DNA of 64,000 bases from positions 13,950,001 to 14,014,000 of the forward strand of contig CP053156.1 in the NCBI GenBank assembly GCA_014607495.2, written 5' to 3'. The translations under genes were made by a program, and so were the position numbers. Below the pieces are notes generated by a model. That model made no database searches. It was not told the origin of the DNA and worked only from the letters and a program-made list of their open reading frames with translations. Shown here in pieces: positions 9,785-20,885 of the stretch. Position 1 is the stretch's first letter; each line of letters starts with the position of its first letter. Source of the stretch: Carposina sasakii (taxonomy: Eukaryota; Arthropoda; Insecta; Lepidoptera; Carposinidae).

Positions 9785-9983
9785 CTAGCAGCCGCCCACG
9801 ACTTCGTCCGCGTGAGGGGGCGTTGTACCCGTGCGAAGCCGGGCAGGTTGTTGTATAGACTGTAGCCTTCCTTGGTAAATGGGCTATCTAACACTGAAAG
9901 AATTTTTCAAATCAGACCAGTAGTTCCTGAGATTAGCGCGTTCAAACAAACAAACAAACAAACTTTTCAGCTTTATAATATTA
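9785..9983 (-). mobile_element. Helitron-like element (family H3)
   Basis: Begins CTAG then GCAGCCGCCCACGACTTCG, the reverse complement of a Helitron 3' end (hairpin then CTAG). It runs through TAAATGGGCTATCTAACACT to a (CAAA)n run and TTTATAATATT. No coding capacity; depends on a Rep/helicase elsewhere. Another element (9984-10192) sits exactly against its other end. Related copies are at 10735-10885 and 39681-41244. Confidence 0.7.
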
Positions 9984-10192
9984 CTAGTGGACGCCCGCGA
10001 CTTCGTCCGCGTGGACTGCAGAAAAAAACAAACTTTTATCTTTATAAAAAGTATATAAAATAGGTATAGCCTACATAAAAAGTAGCCTGTCAATTTTTAT
10101 TAAAATCGCTCCAGCTGTTTTTACGTGCAAGTAACAAACATCTATCCATTCATCCATACTCACAAACTTTCGCGTTTATAATATTAGTAGGA
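9984..10192 (-). mobile_element. Helitron-like (Lep1-type) element, family H1
   Basis: Starts CTAGTGGACGCCCGCGACTT, which can form a hairpin on the opposite strand just before CTAG as Helitron 3' ends do. It continues with ATCGCTCCAGC, the TCTATCCATTCATCC repeat and ends CGCGTTTATAATATTAGTAGG. The family recurs at 29669-29886, 31261-31513, 53030-53260 and 58970-59120. The identification as Lep1-type Helitron is from general knowledge of lepidopteran repeats. Confidence 0.72.
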
Positions 10193-10244
10193 TTCAGTAG
10201 GTCTAAGAATCGGCTACTATCTGTTTTTCATAACCCTTCCACGA

Positions 10245-10290
10245 AATAAGCGATATCCACGCGAGCGGAGCCGCGGGCAACAGCTATTAA
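10245..10290 (+). mobile_element. Helitron 3'-end fragment
   Basis: CCACGCGAGCGGAGCCGCGG followed by GCAACAGCTAT, a decayed version of the Helitron terminal hairpin (normal end CAGCTAGT). Confidence 0.5.
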
Positions 10291-10327
10291 ATATTGATAT
10301 ACAGGTTATAATGAGTCAATAGTATAA

Positions 10328-10567
10328 ATTAGAAAGTGCTTATCATGTTGAATAACTTTTCCTAAGACGGTATTTTCATATCTCTCAAAATTTAGCTGGG
10401 CTGTTAAGGGTTCTGCATCAGGTTATCTAGACCTTCAATTTTATTACGTTATTAGAAAGTGCTTATCATGCTGAGCAACTTTTCCTAAGACGGTATTTTC
10501 ATATCTCTCAAAGTTTAGCTGGGCTGCTAAGGGTTCTGCATCAGGCAGTCTAGACCTTCAATTTTTT
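10328..10567 (+). repeat. two-copy tandem duplication, period 123 bp
   Basis: ATTAGAAAGTGCTTATCATG occurs at 10328 and again at 10451, and the two units stay in register through CTAGACCTTCAATTTT. They differ by a handful of substitutions. It lies among Helitron-like pieces and may have been inside one. Confidence 0.85.
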
Positions 10568-10734
10568 TCTTTCATATCATTTCTACGTCATTTTATTCTT
10601 TCATACATATTTTTTGGATAACTTGAACCGTTTACGCAGCGCACGCAACGGAAGTCTCCAAAGTTGAATAATTTTCCCCGTTTTTTCCACATTTTCCTCT
10701 TATTCTTCGTCCCTATTGGTCGCACTGTGATGAT

Positions 10735-10885
10735 ATATAGCCTAAAGCCTTCCTCGATAAATGGACTATCCAACACAAAAAGAATTTTTTAATTCGACCC
10801 AGTAGTTCCGGAGATTAGCGCGTTCAATCAAACAAACAAACAAACAAACAAACTCTTCAGCTTTATAATATTAGTATAGATAGTA
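10735..10885 (+). mobile_element. Helitron-like fragment (family H3)
   Basis: Shares with 9785-9983 the segments TAGCCTAAAGCCTTCCTCG, AATGGACTATCCAACAC, GGAGATTAGCGCGTTCAA, a (CAAA)n run and CTTTATAATATTAGTATAG. The CTAG hairpin end is missing. Confidence 0.65.
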
Positions 10886-13800
10886 TAGATTTAATTCCGG
10901 ATGAAAATACTCATGTTTTTACATGTGCAAATACAGAGTTAGACAACATCCGGAAATTAGAGGATTCACAAAGAGCGCAGCGAAGTGGAGTTCGTTCAGC
11001 ATGGCGGGGTGGGGCTAACGGATCTACGGAAACTGAGAATCTAAGGAATAGAACTACCAAAATCGCAGATTATCTATTTACCATGCCAGATTAGTGTAAA
11101 TAAAGCTGTTTAAAAAACTACATATAAATAGATTGAAACGACATGGAGAGGTAAGTTATTAAAGTCGATTTTGTTAGATTTAACTAATTGTAATTAAAAC
11201 CCCAGATAATCTGACCCCAGTATGCGTCACTTGACTTGAAGCACTTGACTTTGAAATCCTTCACGATCCTGCAGATCTTGCTACTCTATTTTGGGAATAC
11301 AACTGTGTGTCTATATGTATTTATCTAGGTATGTAAAGTATTAAACCAGTAAAAGAACCACTGTGCTCCTCATCCGTACTTGTAATTGAAGAAAAGACCC
11401 TGGCGATTTAAGTAGCCCCTGTCTCAAAATTGTTTTCAAAACTTCCCTTATAAAACCAAAAACTTGGCTCTTTAAATTTTGAACACTTTCAAAAACCAAG
11501 TAGGTACATTTACTAAAATTGCAATTTTACTAACAACCATAAATTAAAACTTGCACCCAAGTCCGTACTCACAGTGTCGCCACATAAAGCTTTGCAGGTA
11601 TTATTTACGGGCAGCTGGGCCCCCGCAATTACGGCGCTAATGTGGCAACACTGAAAATATCGTCCACAACACTTGAGAGCAAACGAAAATATCACACACA
11701 ACAACCTCGAGCGAATTTATGATTGTACACGTAATTTAGTTGCAGGAAAAATATGGGTAGAATGCATGTGGTTTTTGGTAAATTGTAATAATGGAAAATT
11801 CTTGGATGAAGCAAGGCATCTGTAATAAGAATAACTGATTGTAGATGCAATTAAAGTTGCGATGTGTACTCAATTTCAACTTCAGTCAGAAGATTATAAT
11901 TTTATTTTAGAATCACGTCTATAAAGGGTATTGAGTTAGTAACAAACGATAAAAAAAACATTAAAACCACTTTCTCATAAAACAACAATTCCCTCACTTA
12001 AGACGCACTAAAATAAAATCTCAAAGCCCGCAATGAATCAGCAGCGAAGTAATAAAACCTAAAAAAAGAACTGCCACCATAAACCATGTTTTATTGTCAT
12101 CATCAATAATACTTTATAGGAGTATTCAATAACTAGAACGGGAACAAACCATGCGGATAAAGCAATAATTACATAGAGCGGCACATAAAGCAGATTTACG
12201 ACAAAACAGTGAGTCGAGAATGTAAAATTTGCTACACGTATCCGTGGTTCGGTCGATAAACAACGTCTGCGAGCGGGTAATGCCGAAAGACTCGCATTTA
12301 TCTCGGCGGCAATAAAATAAATCCGACTACCCTCCATAATAACATTCAGAGAGGTGAATTATTTTCTAATCCGGGCCGTGGAAGCTAATAGTTCGCACGT
12401 GTCGGCGTACTGTCGGAGTTACGGCCGAAAACACCCGAGGAAAAACATGAATTTCCACCGGCTCCCTAATGCGGACACCTTAATAATTGTCAAATAAATT
12501 TTGACGGTAAAGCCGCAGTGGAAAAGCTGCAGGATCGCTTGGCGCGGTAATGACGTCATAAACTTACAGGTTCTAGCCTTACAGAAGCGGGTGCTCTTTT
12601 ACAAGTTTTATCAGCATTGATAATGGCCCATGATAATGCTTTTTATGAGCCGTTTGTCGAGTTGCAAGTATTTTATTTTTGTACATTACTTAGTATCTTT
12701 TCATGTAAATTTCACAATATATTTTTGGGTAGCATCGTTGTCGCTCATTTAACCCTTTAAAATATGGTAATGTTCCTATCTTTTTAACCTTATTTTCTGT
12801 TAACGAGATTTTACTAAATCCCACACTGTTTTTACTGAAATTTAACTTTTTATTTAAATACTTACAAAAGTATTTAAATTTCAAACAATTTGTAAGCTAA
12901 ATAATGCCTAAATTTGATAGATAATCCATACATGTTGCTGTCAAAAGTTATTTTTAATCATTGTTTAACTTTAGACACGGTTTTTTAATAATACCGAATC
13001 TGTCTAGCTTATCATAACGAGCCCATATCTTATTTCCATTGAAATCACCCCCACACCCTAAAACAAATTTGATATAATCAATGGAGCAACAAATCTCCAT
13101 AAATAACAGGTATCTATCATGAAAATGGTGCTGTATAAAACAAAGGGTTCCCGCCAAAATTTCATCTCACTCAGAGTCGGGACATAAATAACGAGTCATA
13201 TTTTCACGCCATTTCAACTCTGCCCTCGACAAAGAATGCACGTCTGTTTAGATTAATGTACCTTCATATATTTATACCAAGCTCTTGTGCTCGACAAGCC
13301 GTTCTCCTGTCTAACGTCACTACTTCTCCATTCTCAATTTTGTCTTATCTGTTGGAGTTTACAGCACAAATTCGCGTAACCCTATTAACGGATTTAGCAT
13401 CTTTAGATGCTTACACAGATACGAAATTTCCAGAAAGTTCCTCCGGTGTCTATCTGAGCACTTTGTAAGATAAAAATGTGGACGAAGGCGCATAGATCAA
13501 GGCTGTCTGTGTTGGTAGACAACCGGCAAAAAGCAGTCCAAACTAGTTTCTTTAAATGACAGGTGATGCGATAGCTTTCCGCACTTTCTTGGTATCATCT
13601 GTTAATTCCCCAAGAGCTCGAAAAATCTAGACACATGGATGGATAATGAGAAGATAAATTACTTTTGGAATTATCTCGAATTAAATGTAGTTCTAATGGT
13701 CACATAATAGATGTAACGGTCTTTAAGGGAATGATAGACATATTTTTAGGTACTTGTATGGAGGGGTGGCCGCGCGACCAGCCCTTAACATACAGTTTAT

Positions 13801-14763
13801 AGTGAGGATCACTCATTGATACCTAATAAATGTAAGCGGCTTGCCAAATTTTCTTCACGCAAGGCATTATGCGACTTCCATTTAATTAAATTTCAATGAA
13901 TAATCGTCATTACTGTCAGAAAAGAGCTATAGAAAGAGTGAGCGGAAATAAAAATAGTGTGAGCTTGAAGTTATGAGATCGTTGCCTAGCGATGAGATAC
14001 GCAATGGCCTATTTAAAAAATAAGCACCAATTACAGTTATCTCCTGCATACGTAAACGTACGGTATTTATATTATACCTTTCATTGGTCTCACAAAACCT
14101 GGCTCAAATCTGGTTAGCGGATGATTGAAATCGATTTCCATAATCTTTTAGTTTCACCGTGAAGTGTATTGACGTCGCTCGTCAATCTGCTGTACCTATA
14201 AGGCATTCCTTATGGCTCGACGTCGCAGTTTCTTTGACGCAACTTTTAAATTGAATAAGATATAAATCTTGTCACTTTTTAAGGGCTTATTGATGGCGTC
14301 TGCTGCGCTGTCTGGTGAATGTTACGTTCGGATTTTTATGTGTTTTTAAAGCATCTATTTTGAGAGCTGTCGTGAGAAGCATCTTCAGATGACTGTTATG
14401 TATTTCAGATTTTTTCGTGTTTTTCTTAATGCTAATGTAAGCAGTATAAATATGTTACGATATCCTTAAATAATATAATTAACTAAAACTTAGAAGAGCT
14501 TAGTAGGTAATTTTAGTTGAAGACACCTGAAACATATGAGAGGTATTTATGAGAATATTGTGATTTGTGAATCATATTTCTCTCTCTAAAAAAAAATACT
14601 GCTGTAATAAATCAATCTGTCGATATAACTGTATTGTTATAATCAATTCCACGGCCTTTATTTCAAGATTAATCTCAAGTAACATCTAAAACGTAAACAT
14701 ATTTTACAATTTATTTAAAAATTATAACTGACATAAATAGAAAGTCCTAGACATGCATCACAA
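10886..14763. other. unannotated AT-rich region
   Basis: No gene recognised. At 11200-11345 there is a degraded copy of repeat family S (GATCCTGCAG, TTTTGGGAATACAACTGTG). The stretch 12200-12560 is less AT-rich and contains balanced, unique-looking sequence that may be non-coding DNA under constraint, but this is only a compositional impression. Short open frames here (e.g. 13256-13468) show no domain. Confidence 0.45.
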
Positions 14764-14800
14764 AAAACTTTAGTATATTAGGGTAATATACTAAAGTTTT
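14764..14800. repeat. perfect 17-bp hairpin
   Basis: Arms 14764-14780 and 14784-14800 are exact reverse complements around a GGG loop. It is AT-rich, lies 30 bp upstream of a palindromic mini-element, and may be a remnant of another foldback element. Confidence 0.8.
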
Positions 14801-14829
14801 TAATTATTATTAAATTTTAATTATTATAC

Positions 14830-15088
14830 AGGGTGTAACAGAAAGGGTATGTTAAGCGAAAAGCTGTATAAATAGCCCACTATAGAGAACCTATTTCCAA
14901 AATTTGAGACTCGAAATCACGTTTTTATTTTTCAAGATTGTATGAAAATTCCTGAGATATTTAAAAATTCTCCATACTATCGGGAAAAATAAACATGTGA
15001 TTTCGGATCTCAAATTTTGTGGATAGGTTCTCTATAGTGGGCTATTTACATAGCTTCTCGCTTAACATACCCTTTTTGTTACACCCTG
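14830..15088. mobile_element. palindromic CAGGGTG mini-element, family C
   Basis: 259 bp flanked by TA (14828-14829, 15089-15090). The ends are CAGGGTGTAACAGAAAGGGT and its near reverse complement, and the inverted similarity continues (GCCCACTATAGAGAACCTAT with ATAGGTTCTCTATAGTGGGC). Practically the whole element is one long inverted repeat. No coding capacity. A second copy is at 23378-23630 and a half copy at 3360-3475. Confidence 0.82.
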
Positions 15089-15090
15089 TA

Positions 15091-17149
15091 TATAAAATTA
15101 TTGAGTATCTTCCTTAATCATACACAATTATTTATTGATTTGGTCAAATAGCATAAAGTACGTCATAATTTTACACCGTTTCAAAAAAGAAGTCCCTTGA
15201 TATAGGCGCTAAAATCTTTGCAATACTGACACCGTTTCAATCATTTCATTTAGTTCTAAAAAAAACCCGTGGGCCTTCATTGTTAAAACAGTCTATAATA
15301 GCTTGTTAATTTAATATAGTAATTGTGTAAGATTCGACCTTTCATTTAACCTTTAGATGTTCTCTCAATGAGCGAATTGACAAGACAGTCAGTTGGGCAA
15401 CAAAGCACAATAAATGTCAGTTACATTGGTCAAGTTGTCAGATTTGATTGACTTGAAGTTGCCGAATTAATTGGCTTGTTACAATAGGCAGCTAATAGGT
15501 TTACAAGCTCAAACATTAAGAGTGATATGTTCACATTGTTGTACCTATTCAAATAATTTGTTAAAAATCATTAACAAGATGCGTTTATTTTTTACACGCC
15601 GATTTTAAAATAGTTAACTAATGATGAATTTTAGCTTCTATACCAATACTTTAGTTACCAAGTAATTCCAGATACGTAATTACCTAACCATAATTATAGA
15701 AAGATTAACGATTGACGGTGAGTAAGATCTTGGAGGTTCCCTCGAATTTTTGATTGGACTTAAGTTCAGATATTAATTACTATACCAGGCGTTTTATGGT
15801 TTCTTTGACATGTACTAGTTTTCCATAACTATTACCCTAAAACCGCTCATAAAATATTTATCCATCTATTGATTGAATCCATCAACAACTTCAAGCAACC
15901 AGCGATATACTAAAACACAGCTGCGACCCACAAACGTCAAACTCAAACAAATTTATAAGACAAGCAGCTAATTTAAATTAACCTTTAAATCAGGGCAATA
16001 ATGAATAAAGTAATGCAACAAATGCCCGGGGCATTGCAAAAGCACTTTATGAGCTAATCAATCAACGGGTACAACGAAACCGCCAGGAAGTGCCAATAGC
16101 TCTGTCAGAATGATTGAAATACGGTTTTGTATCAACACTAGCGATTTTGCTGTGTATTTTACGATGATTATTTTTCTATGTATAACCCTAAAATTTAAGT
16201 TAGATTATAAATTTGTACAAATTGGCAATCGAATTGGCCCGTGTATTGAGTTAAATTTATTTATTGATTAAAATTTAGATTAAAATTTTGTCGCTTGGAA
16301 TATTATTTAGCAGTTTTAATAATCGGTTAATCTTATTACAATATTAAAATGCATCGCAAGTGGGATCGCTGTTCATGTAATCTATACCATAAGGTTCCTT
16401 ATCTAAGAATAGTAGTTTTATAATAAGAAGGACTTTATAAACCTACCGGTGCAAACATAATTAAAAGTTGTCTTTAGCGAGTTAGTTTTATTTACTATCA
16501 GATATCTAGATGCCATATCGAATCATGTCCATTAGGTCACGTCAGTCATCAAACATCTATCGATAACACCTATCTCGAAACCTCTATCCAATTATATACC
16601 GCTCCAATAATCGATCTACCAACAAAGGACGACGCATCGATTTCTTTTATCTGCCAATCAAGTATCGATTTTGTCGATCCGATCGTGTCAGAAACCAATT
16701 CTATTTGCGCTCTTATAACTGTATAAGCTTAAACAAAAGGCCGTAAAGCTGTTGCTATAGAAGTTATAATTGCAGTAGCAGTAAATTTGATAGATGAGGA
16801 AATAAGTTGGTCGAGTAACGTTGACGGAAAAAGGATGATTGACGGATGATCAGATAGTACACGCTTTAGAGCCGAAGCGGCTTCCGATGGTTGGTCTGAA
16901 GTCACTTCCATACATGGTAAAGTTACTACAGCTATTACGGACAATGGAGTTGAACGGTTACGCAGCATTATTGATATAAATAAAATAAAATTCATTTATT
17001 TCAGGCTTTACTCATATTTTGTTAGTAACAAAGGTCTTAAAACTATGTTAGTGTACCTATATCTATACAAAAGTTGTGGGAGGGTTTGGTGTCTTTGACT
17101 AGATTATAGATGGAGTCCATAAAAACATTGTAATTTTATATTGAAATTA
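15091..17149. other. no recognised gene
   Basis: AT-rich. A minus-strand open frame at 16729-16995 (88 codons) has no recognisable domain and an unremarkable hydrophobic composition. The region 16560-16700 is rich in ATCGAT motifs. Nothing else noted. Confidence 0.45.
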
Positions 17150-17315
17150 GCTTGTGTCTGCTACTTCGCCTGCATAGACTACGGAATGTCGCCCATGTCC
17201 TACTCCGTATACCCAACTACATATAGGTATGCAAAATTTCAAGAAGGTTGGTTGAATAAATAAAGTGTGAAGATGTAATGAACCTACTTTTGCGTTTATA
17301 ATATTAGTTGGGATT
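17150..17315 (+). mobile_element. Helitron-like element (family H2)
   Basis: Contains GCTACTTCGCCTGCATAGAC, GCAAAATTTCAAGAAGGTTG, AAGTGTGAAGATG and ends TTTATAATATTAGTTGGGAT. The same order of landmarks appears at 53365-53880 and, reversed, at 59172-59736. Confidence 0.62.
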
Positions 17316-18224
17316 ATACCAAGTGATACTAGAGATAAAAGTTAACGCAAAAAGAGAAACAAAATATGAATAATCGAAATAATACATATCTTACCAATGT
17401 AAACAATGTAATGTACTTTATTCTATTCTATTTATACTTAAAGATACAATTTTTGGTTGTATATACTACTTCTAAAATATTCGCCATTTATACGATTTTA
17501 AAATAAGTGAGACTTTAACGGATTTCCATTTGGTTTTGTTACTGGTCGCTAGGGTTTTGTATTTGTGCTCGAAATATCGCTAATCTCACCTCTTACCACA
17601 TGGGACTTTGAAAGCTAACTGGTGAAATAAGGGTATGTAATTTGGGTACTTCTGCCCATAACCTACTTAACCATAACGGTAGATAAGCATAAACTCTTTA
17701 ATTATAATTTTCATCTAATCAGGTAGGTAATATTAACCAATTAAAAGATATTTCAATGAAATAAACATCGCCTCTAAAATAATTACACTCATCAAAAATA
17801 TAATTCCTTTCTAAAGGTAATGAATATTACTCGATTCTAATTAAGAAATGAATTAGATAAAGTCGCGGCGTGTGACAGTAGTTACCATTAAATAAATTAT
17901 TTTACCTCTCCATAATCAATTACATAATTTCCACCTTTCAAGATAAAGCAACGAGACAGAAGCGATAAAAAAGCGACGCAAGACAGAAGCGAGATAAAAG
18001 GTATTAATTTATAACATACTTTGCGATAGCAATGCAGCGATGGCGGGTGATTCGTTAGGTTTTATCCAGTAGCTGATTGTACATCGCCGTGTGTACGGGT
18101 ACTGGCAGCAAAACTGGAAATATTTTACAACTACGATGATATTATAAATTCGAAACTAAGTTTGTTACCTCTTCATGCTTTATTTAATACAACCAATATT
18201 TTTAAAATTTTACGGAAAAGGGCA
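17316..18224. other. no recognised feature
   Basis: AT-rich; no gene or shared repeat identified. Confidence 0.45.
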
Positions 18225-18275
18225 TAGAGCATACATTCTGTAATCCACGCGAACGAAGTCATGAGCAACAGCTAG
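18225..18275 (+). mobile_element. Helitron 3'-end fragment
   Basis: ATCCACGCGAACGAAGTCAT followed by GAGCAACAGCTAG, a Helitron-like terminus ending CTAG before T. Confidence 0.58.
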
Positions 18276-18524
18276 TAAGCATATAAAATTTTTACGTTGC
18301 TGACTGATTGAGTGACAGATAATGCTCAATTATTGAAACTACTGGTAGATAGGAAGCTGAATTTTGGCATGTAGGTGGATATTATAAGAAGTGAAAGGAG
18401 CAATAAGAAAAGATGTCCCGAAATTTCAACCACTACCAATACATAACCGGTATTCTAAAGTGTACGCGGACGCACTCGTGGTAGGAATTTTAAATACGTG
18501 ATTTGAAGTATGTGAATATGTATA

Positions 18525-18910
18525 CAGAATGTTTTTTCGTTGCCACCCTTAACGTAGGGTACGTACTCTATACATCAAATAAAGTAAGTTTATGCAAAAA
18601 AAATATGCTGGGAAATGATGTAATTTTTTTATAAAAATATTTTAATTTTTGTTTGGCCGAAATTTATAGTGTCCAGTGTTTATGCAAGTTTTTTCATAGA
18701 CATACATATATTAATTATATTTCGTGAAAAAATCTTGTTACGCGCGTCTATGTACATTTATGCAGAAAAACGCAGTCTATTTACTCAACTTGGGACCCTA
18801 ATATCTTGGGAACCAGACACTTCCCAGGTATGCTTCCATAGAGAAAAATAATCGTGATGATGAGGAGATTCCGTGGTTTTCGCGAACATTGACGACCAAA
18901 AATCATCCTG
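18525..18910 (-). mobile_element. CAGGGTG mini-element, family B, copy 2
   Basis: Inverted relative to the 1916 copy. The ends are CAGAATG and CATCCTG inside TA. Internal landmarks GTTACGCGCGTCTATGTACA and CGTGATGATGAGGAGATTCC are shared. Older than copies 1 and 6 judging from more substitutions. Confidence 0.73.
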
Positions 18911-20548
18911 TATACATATAATAATAGTTTTCCTTATTTGTTGACGGTCCATCTATATCAGATGATCGGCAGCCGACCGCGACCGCTCGTAGAGTCACTA
19001 AATGATATACTTTTGACAGCAACATAGATATTTCACTCTAGATAATATTGACAGCGGCGTAATCTGCACTCACAATGGACTTAGATAAAAATTGTAATTT
19101 ATTATCATTAATGAAAATGGTACAGAGGTATTAGTGGATCAGTGCTACCGGTGTGTTTGATTATAAAGGAATTTGAGATGACGGTGATTGATATTAGTTG
19201 TCTATGATGGATTTATCTTTTTAATTAAGATTTGGTTGGCTGTACCTTCTTTGAAGTGAACTATTTATAATTCTGCTGATGTATCAAAAAAATTCAGCAT
19301 TAGTAAATTAACATGTTTGTTTATGATTACTGCTTATTATGCAATGAGTATTTTAAACGCATCCAGAAGAGAATTTTAGAGAGTCAAGAGTAAACAATTC
19401 TGAAAACAAATGTTCAGACTATTTATACTGAACACTGTACAAAGATTTCTTTTAAACAAAACACTTGAACAGGCACAGTAACACATACATGATATATTAA
19501 AGATCAAAGCGAACGGTGAAAGTGCGCAAATCATTGAAGCCGAGGGTGAGATACCACTTGAGAAATAAATGCATTTAGTGCTTGTTAAACACGAAAAGTA
19601 GCTGTATCTTTTGAGTTTTCAAGTGCTTGAGTGATACTTGAATAGCGAGATACATTTAGATATGATCGCGATTAACATGTATTTATACAGGGTGATAGTG
19701 ACAACCAGGCTAAAATTGATATGCTGACTTCAGGCCATGATAATGAAGCGAAAACTAATAATAATGTTAACGGGAAATTTTAACTACAGCTTATATAATC
19801 TATAAACTGTGTAATTACTAAAATCAACAAAAGATTATGAGATACAGTAATCAGAATACTGACCTGTTTTTTGACGAAAAAAAAATCTTTGAGACACAAA
19901 GAGACTGATATTGCAAGCATTCTGGATACCCTCCCGGTAGACGGCAACTTTGTGAATAAATTAATGGTTTTATAGGTTCAGTTAATTTTACTAGATAAAC
20001 TAATACATAATTATTGTAAAATTATAGTTTAATTAATACATATGGAACTGCTTACCAAATCTACACTAAAAAACATACAATACACAGGTACCTGAAAAAT
20101 GATTTACTACGCGGTATTTTTTCCTCTCGCCCCACTAAGGAACAATCTTCCTAAATGTATGGCTCCGTAACATAAATTTATGAGAACGCTTTCTCTATTT
20201 TATCCGTAATCTAGACTTTGTAGTCAACTGAACTATTGTAGGCAATAATTTTAGCACGTGCGCGTTCGTTAGCGGCCGATATATCACGGTAAGCCGAGTG
20301 CGCGTAAATCTGCGCTTTGATCCGATGCTCGTGCGCACGTCCTGTTTGCGCTTTGGGAATTGAGGATTTAAAGGAAATAATTTATTTTAAGATATATCTA
20401 GTGAAAGTGTTGGTTATAAATTTTACATTTTTGACCTTTATTGCAAGTTATTTTTGATAGTTATATTTATTTCGTTGATTGTTTAACTAATGTGTTTTAA
20501 AGGTAGAGAAGAAACTGAGTATACAGCTAAAAGAAGTATACATACTCT
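18911..20548. other. mostly unannotated; CpG-rich patch near 20250-20345
   Basis: A fragment of mini-element family E lies at 19688-19790. At 20250-20345 CpG and GTGCGC motifs cluster (e.g. CACGTGCGCGTTCG), unlike the AT-rich flanks; it could be promoter-like or a decayed repeat. No coding frame was recognised. Confidence 0.4.
19688..19790 (+). mobile_element. CAGGGTG mini-element fragment, family E
   Basis: After TA, CAGGGTGATAGTGACAACC starts a segment matching 9425-9535. No matching right end was found. Confidence 0.5.
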
Positions 20549-20727
20549 TCTTCAGCCTATTGCAGTCCACTGCTGGACGTAGGCCTCCCCCAGGGCTACT
20601 GCCACAGGGGGGTTTTGCCCATAGTCACCACGCTGGGCAGGCGGGTTGGTGACCGCAGTGTGATTTTCGGACTACGTTGTCAGTACGGGAGGCGCTGCTG
20701 CCCACCTCCCGAAAACCCTTAAACCTT
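20549..20727 (-). repeat. RTE-tailed fragment (minus orientation)
   Basis: CTTCTTCAGCCTATTGCAGT and GGACGTAGGCCTCCCCCAGG mark the reversed 3' tail; it runs into TGCCCACCTCCCGAAAACCC. It is directly abutted by a partial family B mini-element. Confidence 0.68.
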
Positions 20728-20885
20728 TCTATGAAAAAACTAGCATAAACACTGGACACTATATATTTCGCCCGATCAAGTGATAAAAAAAAAAAATTCC
20801 CAGCACTTTTTTTGGCATAAACTTACTTTATTTGATGTATAGAGTACGTACCCTTCGTTAAGGGTGGCAACGAAAAAACATCCTG
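20728..20885 (+). mobile_element. CAGGGTG mini-element, family B, right part only
   Basis: Contains CTAGCATAAACACTGGACAC, GGCATAAACTTACTTTATTT and the terminus CATCCTG then TA. The left ~200 bp are missing, replaced by the RTE-tailed fragment. Confidence 0.7.

Noticed and set aside
16729..16995. 88-codon minus-strand open frame
   Set aside because: No domain, start or splice context; probably chance.
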